From NCBI GenBank assembly GCA_018223365.1, contig JAGTTP010000001.1, positions 248,001 through 312,000 of the forward strand: DNA of 64,000 nucleotides, in the 5' to 3' direction. This document shows positions 25,457-34,850 of this stretch, in pieces. The notes under the pieces were generated by a model. The model was not told the DNA's origin and did not search any database. It was given only the letters and a program-made list of their open reading frames with translations. Within the stretch, counting starts at the first letter, position 1; every line of letters begins with the position of its first letter. The DNA comes from Clostridiaceae bacterium Marseille-Q4145 (GTDB lineage Bacteria; Bacillota; Clostridia; Lachnospirales; Lachnospiraceae). The translations under genes and the position numbers were made by a program.

Positions 25457-26044
25457 TCAATATATAATGTAGGCGTATTCCGCTTCATCATCAATGGGCA
25501 TCACTTCTGCCGTGTGGCTTCCAAGGATCTCCACATTGTTGCTGACATATTTTATGGGCTGTTCTGTCACTACCACGCACTCTGACTTCAGGACCAGCAC
25601 CGGATCCGACGTCTTCTCTGTGACTTCCGTGGTTGTGTATTCCTGGTAATCTGCATCCTTAAAGGTCATGTCAAAAGACCGGCCTTCAGAAAGCGCATCA
25701 TCAATGCTTCCCTGGAAACAATATACCTCGTTGTATTTACTGTAGCTCTCTGCATCTGCATAATTCAGCTGCAGATAGATCGTATCATTTTTCATTTCCA
25801 GACTCTTCAGCGAAATCTCTTCCCTGTCAAATCCCTGATTATATGTACTGATCTCCCTCTCGATCATGGACTGAAATTCATCAAAGCTGTAATAGTCCTT
25901 CACAAAGCTTTCCACAACCGCCTCGGTTATTTCTCCATTCTTATGTATATAAATCGAAGATACCGATGGATCAAAGGAGCTGCCGCATCCGACACTCAAA
26001 AGCGTGACCGCCAGAATGCAGATGGCTGAAAACCATTTCTTCAT
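25457..26044 (-). CDS. putative lipoprotein of unknown function
   Basis: 195 residues from the ATG at 26044 (GGAGGG upstream; the in-frame ATG at 26080 overlaps less well). N-terminus MKKWFSAICILAVTLLSVGC is a signal peptide with lipobox LSVGC, so it is probably a membrane-anchored extracytoplasmic lipoprotein. The rest is acidic and rich in Tyr (DYYSFDEFQ, YADAESYSKYNE), with no recognised enzyme motif. Lies between recO and glyS in a conserved housekeeping block. Confidence 0.8.
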   Translation of the reverse strand: MKKWFSAICILAVTLLSVGCGSSFDPSVSSIYIHKNGEITEAVVESFVKDYYSFDEFQSMIEREISTYNQGFDREEISLKSLEMKNDTIYLQLNYADAESYSKYNEVYCFQGSIDDALSEGRSFDMTFKDADYQEYTTTEVTEKTSDPVLVLKSECVVVTEQPIKYVSNNVEILGSHTAEVMPIDDEAEYAYIIY

Positions 26045-26098
26045 ACACATCCCTCCTCGTTGTATCTTTTTCCGGCACACGTGAACATTCTACCTTAT

Positions 26099-26761
26099 TC
26101 ACAGGCAAGTTTCAAGTATTTCCAACGATTTGAAGCGATGATCCACATAATGTTCCCTCATCCAGGTTACAATTCTGCCAAATTCTTCGCAGACATGCTC
26201 CTTTAACGTGAAAGTATACAGCTTTTCCACAGAAGATGCAATCACATACTGAAAGGCATACTTTGTAGAAGGATCCAGATCCCAGGATTCAAAGATACTC
26301 CACTCCTGCGGACACTCCCCACTGTATGCCATAGCTTTCAGTTCATATATGTACCGGATCAGCGTTCTTGGAAGCGCCGGAATCGATAAGGCCCGCAGGG
26401 ACTGATATAACAGTTTCAGATAATCCATACCGTCTACATTCTCCCTGGTATAGTAATCTGCAAACTCCAGAAAATACTGTCCGTAACAGGAACCTTCAAA
26501 ATCCAGCATCAGTTCACTGAAATAATTCTGTACCGACGCCTGGGACAGTGTATAGGAAGTTCTTCCTTCATAAAGCTGAAACTGGCCAAACACAAATGGG
26601 TTCACCGCCGCCATTAACGGATTATTAAGCCTCCTGGCCCCTCTGGCAAAGGCCCGGATCTTTCCCCGTTCCTTTGTCAGAAGAACCACCAGTTTATCAT
26701 ATTCCCCTGCCGGCACGGCAGACAGTATCATTCCTGTCACTGTGCAGTTCTGACTGCTCAT
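26099..26761 (-). CDS. recO: DNA repair protein RecO
   Basis: 220 residues, slightly shorter than the usual 240-260. N-terminal OB fold (VTGMILSAVPAGEYDKLVVLLTKERGKIRAFARGARR), then the helical C-terminal region with LRALSIPALPRTLIRYIYELKAMA. RecO anneals ssDNA and loads RecA with RecR. The era-recO order is conserved in Firmicutes. Its first 65 bases overlap a small yqzL-like gene in another frame. No complete zinc-binding Cys4 set is visible. Confidence 0.93.
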   Translation of the reverse strand: MSSQNCTVTGMILSAVPAGEYDKLVVLLTKERGKIRAFARGARRLNNPLMAAVNPFVFGQFQLYEGRTSYTLSQASVQNYFSELMLDFEGSCYGQYFLEFADYYTRENVDGMDYLKLLYQSLRALSIPALPRTLIRYIYELKAMAYSGECPQEWSIFESWDLDPSTKYAFQYVIASSVEKLYTFTLKEHVCEEFGRIVTWMREHYVDHRFKSLEILETCL

Positions 26762-26858
26762 GTTTCTTTCCTACCCTTCCAGCCCCGCACTGTTCTGCTT
26801 TGTAGGCCAGATATTCCCGTACATCTCCGGTGTGTGCAAATCGACTCCAATGATCCAT
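26697..26858 (-). CDS. YqzL-like small protein between era and recO
   Basis: A 53-codon ORF on the minus strand from the ATG at 26858 (GGAGG 13 bases upstream) to a TGA at 26697, overlapping the recO start by 65 bases in a different frame. The N-terminal half, MDHWSRFAHTGDVREYLAYK, matches the YqzL pattern (W.xF..TG....YL.YK), a short protein of unknown function usually encoded exactly between era and recO in Firmicutes. The C-terminal half is probably dictated by the recO overlap. Assignment rests on motif and synteny. Confidence 0.65.
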   Translation of the reverse strand: MDHWSRFAHTGDVREYLAYKAEQCGAGRVGKKHEQSELHSDRNDTVCRAGRGI

Positions 26859-26922
26859 CTTAAAGCTTCGCCTCCGCTTCCTCCATTCTGTGTACTATTA
26901 GAATTTCCGAAGCAGGTGCAGG

Positions 26923-27828
26923 CTATACTTCTTTCTTATCATATCCAAAATTTTTCATCAGGAAATCAGAATCTCTCCAGTCTTTCTTTACCTTGACCCA
27001 GAGACGCAAGTTTACTTTGGCATCCAACTGGCGCTCGATCTCATAGCGCGCGGCAGAGCCGATTTTCTTCAGCATGGCGCCGCCTTTTCCGATGATAATT
27101 CCTTTATGGGAATCTCTCTCGCAGACGATTGTCGCCTCAATGTCCCAGATCTTTCCATTTGGCCGCGGCTTCATCTGTTCGATAGAAACAGCAATGCCAT
27201 GGGGAATTTCCTCATCAAGAAGTTTTAATGCTTTCTCCCTGATCAGTTCTGCCGTAATCTGACGCAGTGGCTGGTCGGTTACCGTATCCTCATCATAGAA
27301 CATAGGACCATACGGAAGATATTTAAAGATCACGTTTATCAGTGTATCCGTATTGGTTCCTTTCAATGCGGATACCGGCACAATCTCTGCGAAATTCAGG
27401 ATCTGGCGGTAAGCATCAATAAAGGTCAGTACTTCTTCTTTTTTTACACGGTCAATTTTATTGATAACCAGAACTACCGGCACATTGGCATGGGTAAGTT
27501 GCTCTGCAATGTGTCGCTCTCCGGCTCCAATAAAAGTCGTCGGCTCTACCAGCCAGAGAACCACATCTACTTCTTTTAATGTACGTTCTGCCACATTGAC
27601 CATATATTCGCCCAGTTTGTTCTTCGCCTTGTGAATACCCGGTGTGTCCAGAAATACGATTTGTCCTTCGTCACAGGTATAAACCGTCTGAATACGGTTT
27701 CTGGTAGTCTGGGGCTTATTGGAAGTAATAGCAATCTTCTGACCGATGATCTGATTCATCAGCGTAGATTTTCCCACATTCGGTCTGCCGATCAATGTGG
27801 CAAATCCTGATTTTTTCTGTTCGCTCAT
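26923..27828 (-). CDS. era: GTPase Era
   Basis: 301 residues from the ATG at 27828 (AGGAAAGGA upstream; a GTG at 27852 is possible). G1 GRPNVGKST, G3 DTPGIHKAKNKLG, G4 NKID, G5-like SALKGTN, and a C-terminal KH domain with GKGGAMLKKIGSAARYEIERQL. Era binds 16S rRNA and assists 30S assembly. Followed by the yqzL-like gene and recO, the standard order. Confidence 0.97.
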   Translation of the reverse strand: MSEQKKSGFATLIGRPNVGKSTLMNQIIGQKIAITSNKPQTTRNRIQTVYTCDEGQIVFLDTPGIHKAKNKLGEYMVNVAERTLKEVDVVLWLVEPTTFIGAGERHIAEQLTHANVPVVLVINKIDRVKKEEVLTFIDAYRQILNFAEIVPVSALKGTNTDTLINVIFKYLPYGPMFYDEDTVTDQPLRQITAELIREKALKLLDEEIPHGIAVSIEQMKPRPNGKIWDIEATIVCERDSHKGIIIGKGGAMLKKIGSAARYEIERQLDAKVNLRLWVKVKKDWRDSDFLMKNFGYDKKEV

Positions 27829-27860
27829 TCTTTTCTTCTGTCCTTTCCTCACATCCTGGC

Positions 27861-30764
27861 TTACAGGCTTTTTACCTGATCAAACAGTTCTTTATCTTTT
27901 TCCAGACGGCTTTCATTTCCGATCACACAGAAGCTGCCTTCTTTCAGAAGCTCCCGGATGCCACCTGCCAATGCGCGGATGTCTTCTGGTTGTGCATCCA
28001 GCACCTGGTTTCTGACACTCTGATAATCTTCCTCGGTCATATGGGTAATCCATGCGGACATGGAACGGTTACCCTCTGCAGAAGGCGTCAGCGGCGTATC
28101 CATCTCGCTGATGGCTCCGATGATATATTTGGTCATGTCCCGCTCTCCGGCCTCAAAATTCTCCACATATTCCGGTGTATGCTCAAATACTTCATTGGTC
28201 TTCTGAAGGTTCGGATCACGGTAAGATACCAGATAGCTGTCACCATAACGTCCAAATCCGCTCATGCAGCCATAGGCTCCGCCTTTGACACGCACCTGAA
28301 TCCACAGATAGTCATAACTCAAGATCACCTTCAAAATTCGATATGCACCTGTGTAATAACCAATATGTCCGGCTCTTGCCACATACTGAACAGCAGACGG
28401 AATTTTAATTCCTTCTTTAAGAGCTTCTTCTTCCTTCTTTTCGGAAATATCATATTCCGGCAGTTTTTCTGTAAAGAGCACGGCTTTCAGTGCCGGAATC
28501 TCTGCTTTCACGGCCTCCAGTCCATTTTTTCGGGAAGTACAGCTGACTACCAGATGTTCCGGACGAAGTACATATTCCATGACTGCCCTCAAATTTTTCT
28601 TAATCGTCTCTTTCTGTCCGTCAAAGTCTTTTTCCAGCGCATCAATGGTCTGGAAAAATGCCACACCACTCATACGATCGTTCATTTTCGCTGATCTGGA
28701 GAATTTCGCCATGGCACGGATGGCTGCTGCGGAATGTCCTGAGGAAGTCAGATACATATGAAGTCTGGACTTTACCTGCGACAAAATCTCATGAAGACGC
28801 TTGTCATCATCAAGTTTTGTCCGACTGACGATCTCCCGGATCATGGCAAATGCAAAATCTGTATTTTCCACCAGTACTTTGGTACGGATTTCAAATCTAG
28901 TATGGAATTTCTCCGGTTCACGAATATCACCATAGAGATTCACTGTAGAGCTGACTCCGCCCGTGTGGCAGTTGATCTCGTTGAACAGCTCTCCGTAGCT
29001 GTAATTTTCTGTATCCACATATCCCAGCACATGTTTCAGAAGTCCCAGATAAGGCACCAGATCATCCGGGAGCTGTTCTGCATCAAACAGGAGGTTAATA
29101 TAATTAATACCTGCCGTGAACAGATTCTGGTGAAGCACGGTAACATTCTCTACAGAAAGCTCTTCGTTGGTCAGCGGGAGTGTCTTTCTGCGGATATCCT
29201 CCCTCTTCAGCATAGGGATCTTTTCCAGATCTTCCTGAGGGGATGGTTCATCCTGATACTGTTTCAACTCTTTTGCAAAATCTACAATTGCCTGCTGTTT
29301 TTCTGCGGGCAGATTGCTTTTATATGCATCCAGCTTTTTCTGCAGTTCTTCTGTCTCTTTTGCCTCCAGACCTGGCACCGGTTTTAATACCAGCACAGCT
29401 CTGTGGGGATTATCCAGAAGATACTTCTGAACCAGACCTTCAAAATATCCGTTATCCAGCTGTTTTTTCAGTTTGTTGAAACGGTCAAGGGCAATCAGGT
29501 GAAGGAAGGGCTGATTTTCATCATACAGCCAGCTGTCCATCATCTGAAGTCCATACATAAGCCCCTTTGGATAACCTCCAAAATCAGCTTCCCGGTAACG
29601 GAATTCATAATAATTAATTCCTGCCTGCAGTGCCTTACGGTCAAACCCATGTTCTACAATACTGCTCAGCGTCTCACGGACTACTTTTACAAATGCATCC
29701 TGCTGCTCTTCCTTTGCCTGCTTGGCAATCACAGAGAAATAGGGCTGGGCAATACCATTCTCATAGCTACTCAGAATATCATGACCGATTCCAGCATCCA
29801 GAAGGGCCTGTTTCAGCGGTGCCCCTGGTGCCGAAAGAAGCGCATACTCCAACACCTGAAATGCCAAATAAAGGTCTGCATCCAGAGAAGTACCAACCAC
29901 AGCATTATAAGAAAGATATGCCTGATCTTCCCCTTCCTCCTCTGCTGAAACCGGGTATTCTACCGTCCGATCCTTCGGTTTCCGGAAGGGTTTCTGCAGT
30001 GTAATCTCAGAATCCACCTTCAGAAACTCATACTGGGACAGATAATTTTCATCCATCCATTCCAATTTTTCCGACATATCCATATTGCCATAAAGGTAGA
30101 TATAGCAATTGGACGGGTGATAATATTTTCTATGAAAATCCAGAAATGCTTCATAAGTCAGGTCCGGGATGTATTTAGGATCTCCACCAGACTCATGAAA
30201 ATAAGTAGTTTCTGGATAGAGCGTTGTCATAATTTCCCGATCCAGCATGTCCTCCGGTGAGGAGAAGGCGCCCTTCATCTCATTATAAACCACTCCATTA
30301 ACGCTTAATGGTGCATTCACGGAGTCCATCTCATAATGCCAGCCTTCCTGACGAAAAATCTTCTCTTCTTTATAAATATTCGGGTGGAATACTGCATCCA
30401 TATAAACATGCATCAGGTTCTGGAAATCCTGGTCATTGCAGCTTGCCACCGGATACATGGTCTTGTCCGGATAGGTCATGGCATTCAGGAAGGTATTAAG
30501 AGATCCTTTTACCAGTTCCACAAAAGGATCTTTTACCGGAAAATCCCGTGATCCACAAAGAACAGAATGTTCCATTATATGAGGCACTCCCGTGCTGTCT
30601 GACGGCGGAGTCCGAAATCCGATATTAAATACTTTATTTTCATCCGCATTTTCCAGCAATGCCACTCTTGCTCCCGTCTTTTTATGACGCAGCAGATATC
30701 CGACGGAATCAAGCTCCGGAATTTCTTCCTTGCTGAGCAGTTCATATGCGGCCAGTCTTTCCAT
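27861..30764 (-). CDS. insulinase family (M16C, PreP-like) metalloprotease
   Basis: 967 residues from the ATG at 30764; a TTG at 30773 has the better-spaced GGAGG (7 bases) and may be the true start. The inverted zinc motif HIMEH lies in GVPHIMEHSVLCGS. Overall length and PEKFHTRFEIRTKVL-type C-terminal half fit the M16C presequence-protease group, which degrades peptides in a closed chamber. No signal peptide, so probably cytoplasmic. Upstream is ptsH, from which it is separated by a hairpin at 30802-30829. Confidence 0.92.
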   Translation of the reverse strand: MERLAAYELLSKEEIPELDSVGYLLRHKKTGARVALLENADENKVFNIGFRTPPSDSTGVPHIMEHSVLCGSRDFPVKDPFVELVKGSLNTFLNAMTYPDKTMYPVASCNDQDFQNLMHVYMDAVFHPNIYKEEKIFRQEGWHYEMDSVNAPLSVNGVVYNEMKGAFSSPEDMLDREIMTTLYPETTYFHESGGDPKYIPDLTYEAFLDFHRKYYHPSNCYIYLYGNMDMSEKLEWMDENYLSQYEFLKVDSEITLQKPFRKPKDRTVEYPVSAEEEGEDQAYLSYNAVVGTSLDADLYLAFQVLEYALLSAPGAPLKQALLDAGIGHDILSSYENGIAQPYFSVIAKQAKEEQQDAFVKVVRETLSSIVEHGFDRKALQAGINYYEFRYREADFGGYPKGLMYGLQMMDSWLYDENQPFLHLIALDRFNKLKKQLDNGYFEGLVQKYLLDNPHRAVLVLKPVPGLEAKETEELQKKLDAYKSNLPAEKQQAIVDFAKELKQYQDEPSPQEDLEKIPMLKREDIRRKTLPLTNEELSVENVTVLHQNLFTAGINYINLLFDAEQLPDDLVPYLGLLKHVLGYVDTENYSYGELFNEINCHTGGVSSTVNLYGDIREPEKFHTRFEIRTKVLVENTDFAFAMIREIVSRTKLDDDKRLHEILSQVKSRLHMYLTSSGHSAAAIRAMAKFSRSAKMNDRMSGVAFFQTIDALEKDFDGQKETIKKNLRAVMEYVLRPEHLVVSCTSRKNGLEAVKAEIPALKAVLFTEKLPEYDISEKKEEEALKEGIKIPSAVQYVARAGHIGYYTGAYRILKVILSYDYLWIQVRVKGGAYGCMSGFGRYGDSYLVSYRDPNLQKTNEVFEHTPEYVENFEAGERDMTKYIIGAISEMDTPLTPSAEGNRSMSAWITHMTEEDYQSVRNQVLDAQPEDIRALAGGIRELLKEGSFCVIGNESRLEKDKELFDQVKSL

Positions 30765-30801
30765 GATGATCAATGATTTTACCTCCGGTTTTAAGTGCAG
30801 A

Positions 30802-30829
30802 CACCCGCACAGAAAATTCCGTGCGGGTG
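30802..30829 (-). terminator. hairpin between ptsH and M16 peptidase gene
   Basis: CACCCGCAC (30802-30810) pairs perfectly with GTGCGGGTG (30821-30829). No T-run follows, so partial attenuation or RNA stability is more likely than full termination. Confidence 0.45.
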
Positions 30830-30858
30830 CTCTTTCATTCAGTCGTGTTTTTCTTCTC

Positions 30859-31116
30859 TTACAGATTGGTTTTGAAGAACTCTTCGATTGCTGCAAAAGC
30901 TGCGTCCTCATCCTCGCCCTCAACGGTTACGGTAACAACAGCACCTTTTTTAACGCCCATTCCCATGATAGCCATCAGTCTTTTAGCATCAGCTTTCTTG
31001 GTTCCGTTATCAATCATGATAACGCTCTTGTATCCTGCTGCTGCCTTTGCCAGCATTCCAGCCGGTCTTGCGTGAAGTCCTAATTCATCCTGTACAGTGT
31101 AAGTAAATGATTTCAT
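30859..31116 (-). CDS. ptsH: HPr family phosphocarrier protein
   Basis: 85 residues, normal HPr length. His15 in GLHARPA, the site phosphorylated by Enzyme I, is present. Position 46, the regulatory Ser phosphorylated by HPr kinase in Firmicutes, is Arg (KKADAKRLMAIMG in place of a NAKSIMGVM-like sequence). It should take part in PEP-dependent transfer but not in HPrK/CcpA signalling through Ser46. Lies downstream of ptsI, the reverse of the usual ptsHI order. AAAGGAG before the ATG. Confidence 0.93.
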   Translation of the reverse strand: MKSFTYTVQDELGLHARPAGMLAKAAAGYKSVIMIDNGTKKADAKRLMAIMGMGVKKGAVVTVTVEGEDEDAAFAAIEEFFKTNL

Positions 31117-31172
31117 AATCTATATTCTCCTTTTTCTATAAAAATATTAACAAAATTTATCTGCCGTAAATT

Positions 31173-32789
31173 CTAACATTCACGAATGCGTTTACGAAGC
31201 TCCAGAGTATATCCCGGGGACACACTCAGCTCATCAATGCCCATTTGGATAAATCTCTGGGTCAGTTCCATATCTGCACCAAGCTCTCCACAGATGCCGC
31301 ACCAAGCGCCGTATTTGTGAGCATTCTCGATAGTCAGCTGGATCAGACGCAGGATTGCTTCGTGATGCGGATCAAAGAAGCTGTCCAGGGACTGGTTCTG
31401 ACGGTCAATTGCAAGCGTATACTGGCTTAAGTCGTTGGTTCCGATACTGAAGAAGTCTACATGAGGAGCCAGCAGATCACTGATCACAGCTGCTGCCGGA
31501 GTCTCGATCATAATACCGAGCTCTACCTCCCCCATCGGCTTGTCCTCTCTTGCCAGCTCCAGTTTTACCTCTTCTACGATCTCCTTGATACGGGTGATCT
31601 CCTTGACAGAGATAATCATCGGGAACATGATGGACAGGGTTCCAAATGCAGATGCACGATAAAGTGCACGCAGCTGGGTACGGAAAATATCCTCTCTGGT
31701 CAGACAGATACGGATTGCACGGTATCCAAGTGCCGGATTATCCTCTTTCGGCAGGTTGAAGTAATCAATCTGTTTGTCTGCACCGATATCCATGGTACGG
31801 ATAATGACTTTCTTGCCACCCATACGGGACAGAACTTTCTTATATGCCTCAAACTGCACTTCCTCGCTCGGATAATCATCGCATCCAAGATACAGGAACT
31901 CACTTCTGAACAGGCCAATACCCTCACTATCGTTCTCCAGAACAGCATCAACGTCCTGAATGCCACCGATATTAGAATACAGATGAATATGTTTTCCACT
32001 CTGGGTTACGGTCTCTTTTCCCTTCATTTCCTGAAGAAGTGCGCGCTGCTGGTCTGCACGGCCTTTCTTCTCTCTCATTTTTGCCATGGTCTCTTCGTCC
32101 GGATCAATATAGATCAGGCCTGCAAAACCATCAACAACTGCCATCTTTCCGTTGTACTCCGGATCTACTTCAATATCCGTGGTTACCAGAGAAGGAATAT
32201 TCATGGTTCTTGCAAGAATCGCCGTATGGGAATTTGCAGAACCCTTCTGTGTTACCAGTGCAAGAAGCTTATTCTTATCAAACTGAACAGTCTCACTGGG
32301 TGCCAGATCCTCTGCCACAATAATTACCGGCTCCGGCATTGCTTCCGGACTTACCTGGCTTCCGTTCAGGATAGAGATCACACGCTCAGAAATGTCTTTA
32401 ACATCTGCTGCACGTCCTCTCATATAATCATCATCCATGCTCAGGAACATTGCTGCAAACTGCTCGCAGGTCATGAACACTGCATACTCTGCATTCATTT
32501 TGTCATTCTCGATGATATTCTGGATAGACTCATTGTAATCAAGATCATCCAGCAGCATCTGATGAACGTCAAAGATCATAGCCTCTTCTTCGCCTACGTC
32601 TTTGAGTGCTTTCTCGTAAAGAGCTTTCAACTGAGACATTGCTTTTGCTTTTGCTTCCTCATAGCGCGCAAGCTCAGCTGCAGTATCCGTAATCTTTTCC
32701 TGGCTTACGGTCTTCTCTGCTTTTTTGTATACAAAGATTTTGCCAATGGCAACGCCTTTGAATACGCTCTTTCCTTCTCTTACTATCAT
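31173..32789 (-). CDS. ptsI: phosphoenolpyruvate--protein phosphotransferase (Enzyme I)
   Basis: 538 residues, slightly short of the typical 570. Swivelling domain active-site His in GSANSHTAILARTMNIPSLV; PEP-binding barrel with GIGLFRSEFLYL, VIRTMDIGADK and CGELGAD. Transfers phosphate from PEP to HPr His15 in the cytoplasm. GGAGGAGAG precedes the ATG. Preceded by rpoZ and followed by ptsH, so sugar PTS general components sit in an informational-gene operon. Confidence 0.97.
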   Translation of the reverse strand: MIVREGKSVFKGVAIGKIFVYKKAEKTVSQEKITDTAAELARYEEAKAKAMSQLKALYEKALKDVGEEEAMIFDVHQMLLDDLDYNESIQNIIENDKMNAEYAVFMTCEQFAAMFLSMDDDYMRGRAADVKDISERVISILNGSQVSPEAMPEPVIIVAEDLAPSETVQFDKNKLLALVTQKGSANSHTAILARTMNIPSLVTTDIEVDPEYNGKMAVVDGFAGLIYIDPDEETMAKMREKKGRADQQRALLQEMKGKETVTQSGKHIHLYSNIGGIQDVDAVLENDSEGIGLFRSEFLYLGCDDYPSEEVQFEAYKKVLSRMGGKKVIIRTMDIGADKQIDYFNLPKEDNPALGYRAIRICLTREDIFRTQLRALYRASAFGTLSIMFPMIISVKEITRIKEIVEEVKLELAREDKPMGEVELGIMIETPAAAVISDLLAPHVDFFSIGTNDLSQYTLAIDRQNQSLDSFFDPHHEAILRLIQLTIENAHKYGAWCGICGELGADMELTQRFIQMGIDELSVSPGYTLELRKRIREC

Positions 32790-32813
32790 AGATTCTTCTC
32801 TCCTCCAGCCCTC

Positions 32814-33161
32814 TTAAATTTCATCCGTCTTCGGAGTTTCTTCCAGCTCCTCACGGGTTTCAGCAGCTTCTTCTGCTGTCACGGAAATAGATTCTGCTGC
32901 AGCGGGCTCTGCTGCGGCTTCTTCTGCTTCGTGGTTTTCCGGCTCGATCGTAACAAAACCTTTCTCAATCTCCTCTACTGCGATTGATAACGGTTTCTTG
33001 CCGCGGCTGTTCACAAAAGCTTCCTCTCCTGCAATCAGCTGTCTGGCTCTTTTCGCGGTTGCGAGAACAATGGAATACCGGCTGTTTACTACCGGAGTAT
33101 CACCTTCCTCTACCTCACTGTTGATCGTTTTCATTAAGTCTGTATAAGACGGATGTAACAT
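32814..33161 (-). CDS. rpoZ: DNA-directed RNA polymerase omega subunit
   Basis: 115 residues. The N-terminal 65 contain the omega core (NSRYSIVLATAKRARQLI and KKPLSIAVEEIEKG). The last 40 residues form an acidic, Glu/Ala-rich tail beyond the usual bacterial length, likely disordered. Its neighbour gmk ends 3 bases upstream, the standard gmk-rpoZ pair. Confidence 0.93.
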   Translation of the reverse strand: MLHPSYTDLMKTINSEVEEGDTPVVNSRYSIVLATAKRARQLIAGEEAFVNSRGKKPLSIAVEEIEKGFVTIEPENHEAEEAAAEPAAAESISVTAEEAAETREELEETPKTDEI

Positions 33162-33163
33162 AA

Positions 33164-33796
33164 TTATTCTCCTTTCGCAAAACCCTTCAGGTCCTGTCTG
33201 ATTTTTTCTATTCTTTCTTTGTTATGTTCCATCTTGCGATGTTCTCCCTCGATAATACCGTGTACCTGCTCAACACATTTCTCCAGCACATCGTTGATCA
33301 CCAGATAGTCATACTCTTCCATTCCCTCGGACTCCTGCACAGCGCGGGCCAGTCTCTGGGCAATCACCTCCGGTGATTCGGTTCCCCTTCCTTCCAGACG
33401 TTCTTTTAACGTCTTTGCATCCTTTGTGCTCACAAAAAGGAGAACTGCATCCGGATATTGTTCCTTGATCTTACGCGCACCCTGAATCTCAATCTCCAGA
33501 ATCACGTCATGGCCCTTCGCCAGCTCTGCTTCTACATAAGCCCTTGGTGTTCCATAATAGTTATTGACATAGCAGGCATGCTCAATAAGCGCGCCCTCTG
33601 CAATCATCTGCTCAAACTGTTCCTTTGTCTTGAAGAAGTAAGCAACTCCATCCTCTTCCCCTGGTCTTGGATCACGGGTTGTGGCAGATATGGACAGTGC
33701 ATACTGTTCATATCGTGTAGTCAGCTCCTTCATAATTGTACCTTTTCCGGCTCCTGAGAATCCGGATACAATAATTAAAATTCCCTGTCTGTCCAT
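33164..33796 (-). CDS. gmk: guanylate kinase
   Basis: 210 residues. P-loop SGFSGAGKGTIMKEL, GMP-binding ISATTRDPRPGE and GVAYFF, and the GTPxAYVEAEL-type segment are present. Converts GMP to GDP with ATP. Sits between the yicC-like gene and rpoZ. The small remA (DUF370) gene commonly found between yicC/yloC and gmk is absent here; only about 60 bases separate them. Confidence 0.97.
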   Translation of the reverse strand: MDRQGILIIVSGFSGAGKGTIMKELTTRYEQYALSISATTRDPRPGEEDGVAYFFKTKEQFEQMIAEGALIEHACYVNNYYGTPRAYVEAELAKGHDVILEIEIQGARKIKEQYPDAVLLFVSTKDAKTLKERLEGRGTESPEVIAQRLARAVQESEGMEEYDYLVINDVLEKCVEQVHGIIEGEHRKMEHNKERIEKIRQDLKGFAKGE

Positions 33797-33856
33797 CGGA
33801 TCTCCCTGCTTTTCTTTTTTCGCAGCGCTCCAGCTCGATTACGCTTTGCTCAATGC

Positions 33857-34735
33857 TTATTCTAAGTTTTGGATCTGCTCCCTTACCTTCTCTATACCAG
33901 TCTTCAGATCAATAGCACAGTCTGCCAAAGCCAGATCATTGGCCTTTGACAGCGTCGTATTCGCTTCCCGGTTCATCTCCTGTGCAATGAAGTCCAGCTT
34001 CCTTCCAATACTTCCGCCAGCCTTCAACGCATTCTTCATTGCCTCAATGTGGCTCTTCAGACGCACAATCTCTTCGTCCACACAGATCTTGTCCGCAAAA
34101 ATAGTTACCTCTGTAGCAATTCGCCCCTCATCCATCTGGGCATCTGCAAGCAGTTCCAGCACTTTATTTTCCAGCTTCGTGCGGTATTCTTTGACAATCT
34201 GCGGAGAACGTTCTTCAATCATTGCTACGAGATCAAGCATCTCATCCAATTTCACCAGAAGATCGGTCTTCAGTGCTTCACCTTCCCGCACACGGGTCTC
34301 TACAAACTTCTCACAAGCTCCGCGTACCGCCTGTTCCAGCATCTGCCAGATCTCTTCCTCATCTTCCTGCTGGTCTTCCAGCGTAAGCACCTCCGGACAT
34401 CTTGCCAGATCAGTGACTTTTACATTATTTTCAAGAGCAAACTCTTCCGCCATCTGCCGGAAATAATCCATGTACTGAGCGGCAACCGCCCTATTATAAG
34501 TAAGTGCTGCTCCTTTGCTGCTCAGATCTTCATAAGTGATAAACACATCAATCTTACCGCGCTGCACATACTCTTTCAGAAGAGTCCGAATCGCAGATTC
34601 AAAAAAATTCAGCTTCTTCGGCATCTTGAGCGTCACATCCAGATAACGGTGATTAACTGCTTTCATCTCCACCGTGATCTTACGCTCTCCTTCGGACAAC
34701 TCATAGCGTCCGAAACCCGTCATACTTTTCAACAT
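33857..34735 (-). CDS. YicC/YloC family endoribonuclease
   Basis: 292 residues from the ATG at 34735; a TTG at 34750 and an ATG at 34741 are in frame. N-terminal MLKSMTGFGRYE and VEMKAVNHRYLDV and the C-terminal GRKLDFIAQEMNREANTTLSKAND are signature segments of the YicC family, now known as a ribonuclease family. First gene of the gmk-rpoZ-ptsI operon and divergent from rqcH. Confidence 0.93.
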   Translation of the reverse strand: MLKSMTGFGRYELSEGERKITVEMKAVNHRYLDVTLKMPKKLNFFESAIRTLLKEYVQRGKIDVFITYEDLSSKGAALTYNRAVAAQYMDYFRQMAEEFALENNVKVTDLARCPEVLTLEDQQEDEEEIWQMLEQAVRGACEKFVETRVREGEALKTDLLVKLDEMLDLVAMIEERSPQIVKEYRTKLENKVLELLADAQMDEGRIATEVTIFADKICVDEEIVRLKSHIEAMKNALKAGGSIGRKLDFIAQEMNREANTTLSKANDLALADCAIDLKTGIEKVREQIQNLE

Positions 34736-34795
34736 ATTCATCGTCCCCAAACGAAATGCGAGGACATTCCCTCGCCATAGTAATTTTCATTATAG

Positions 34796-34824
34796 TTGAT
34801 TTTGCCAATAGCGTCAAGTATAAT
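34796..34824 (+). promoter_or_regulatory. promoter of rqcH
   Basis: TTGATT (34796-34801), 17-base spacer, consensus TATAAT (34819-34824), 27 bases before the rqcH ATG. Confidence 0.7.
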
Positions 34825-34850
34825 AATGGGGTACGAAAAGGAGATTTATT

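Noticed and set aside
31461..32987. 508-codon plus-strand open frame opposite ptsI
   Set aside because: Antisense shadow of ptsI/rpoZ with odd Cys/His-rich composition and no ribosome site.
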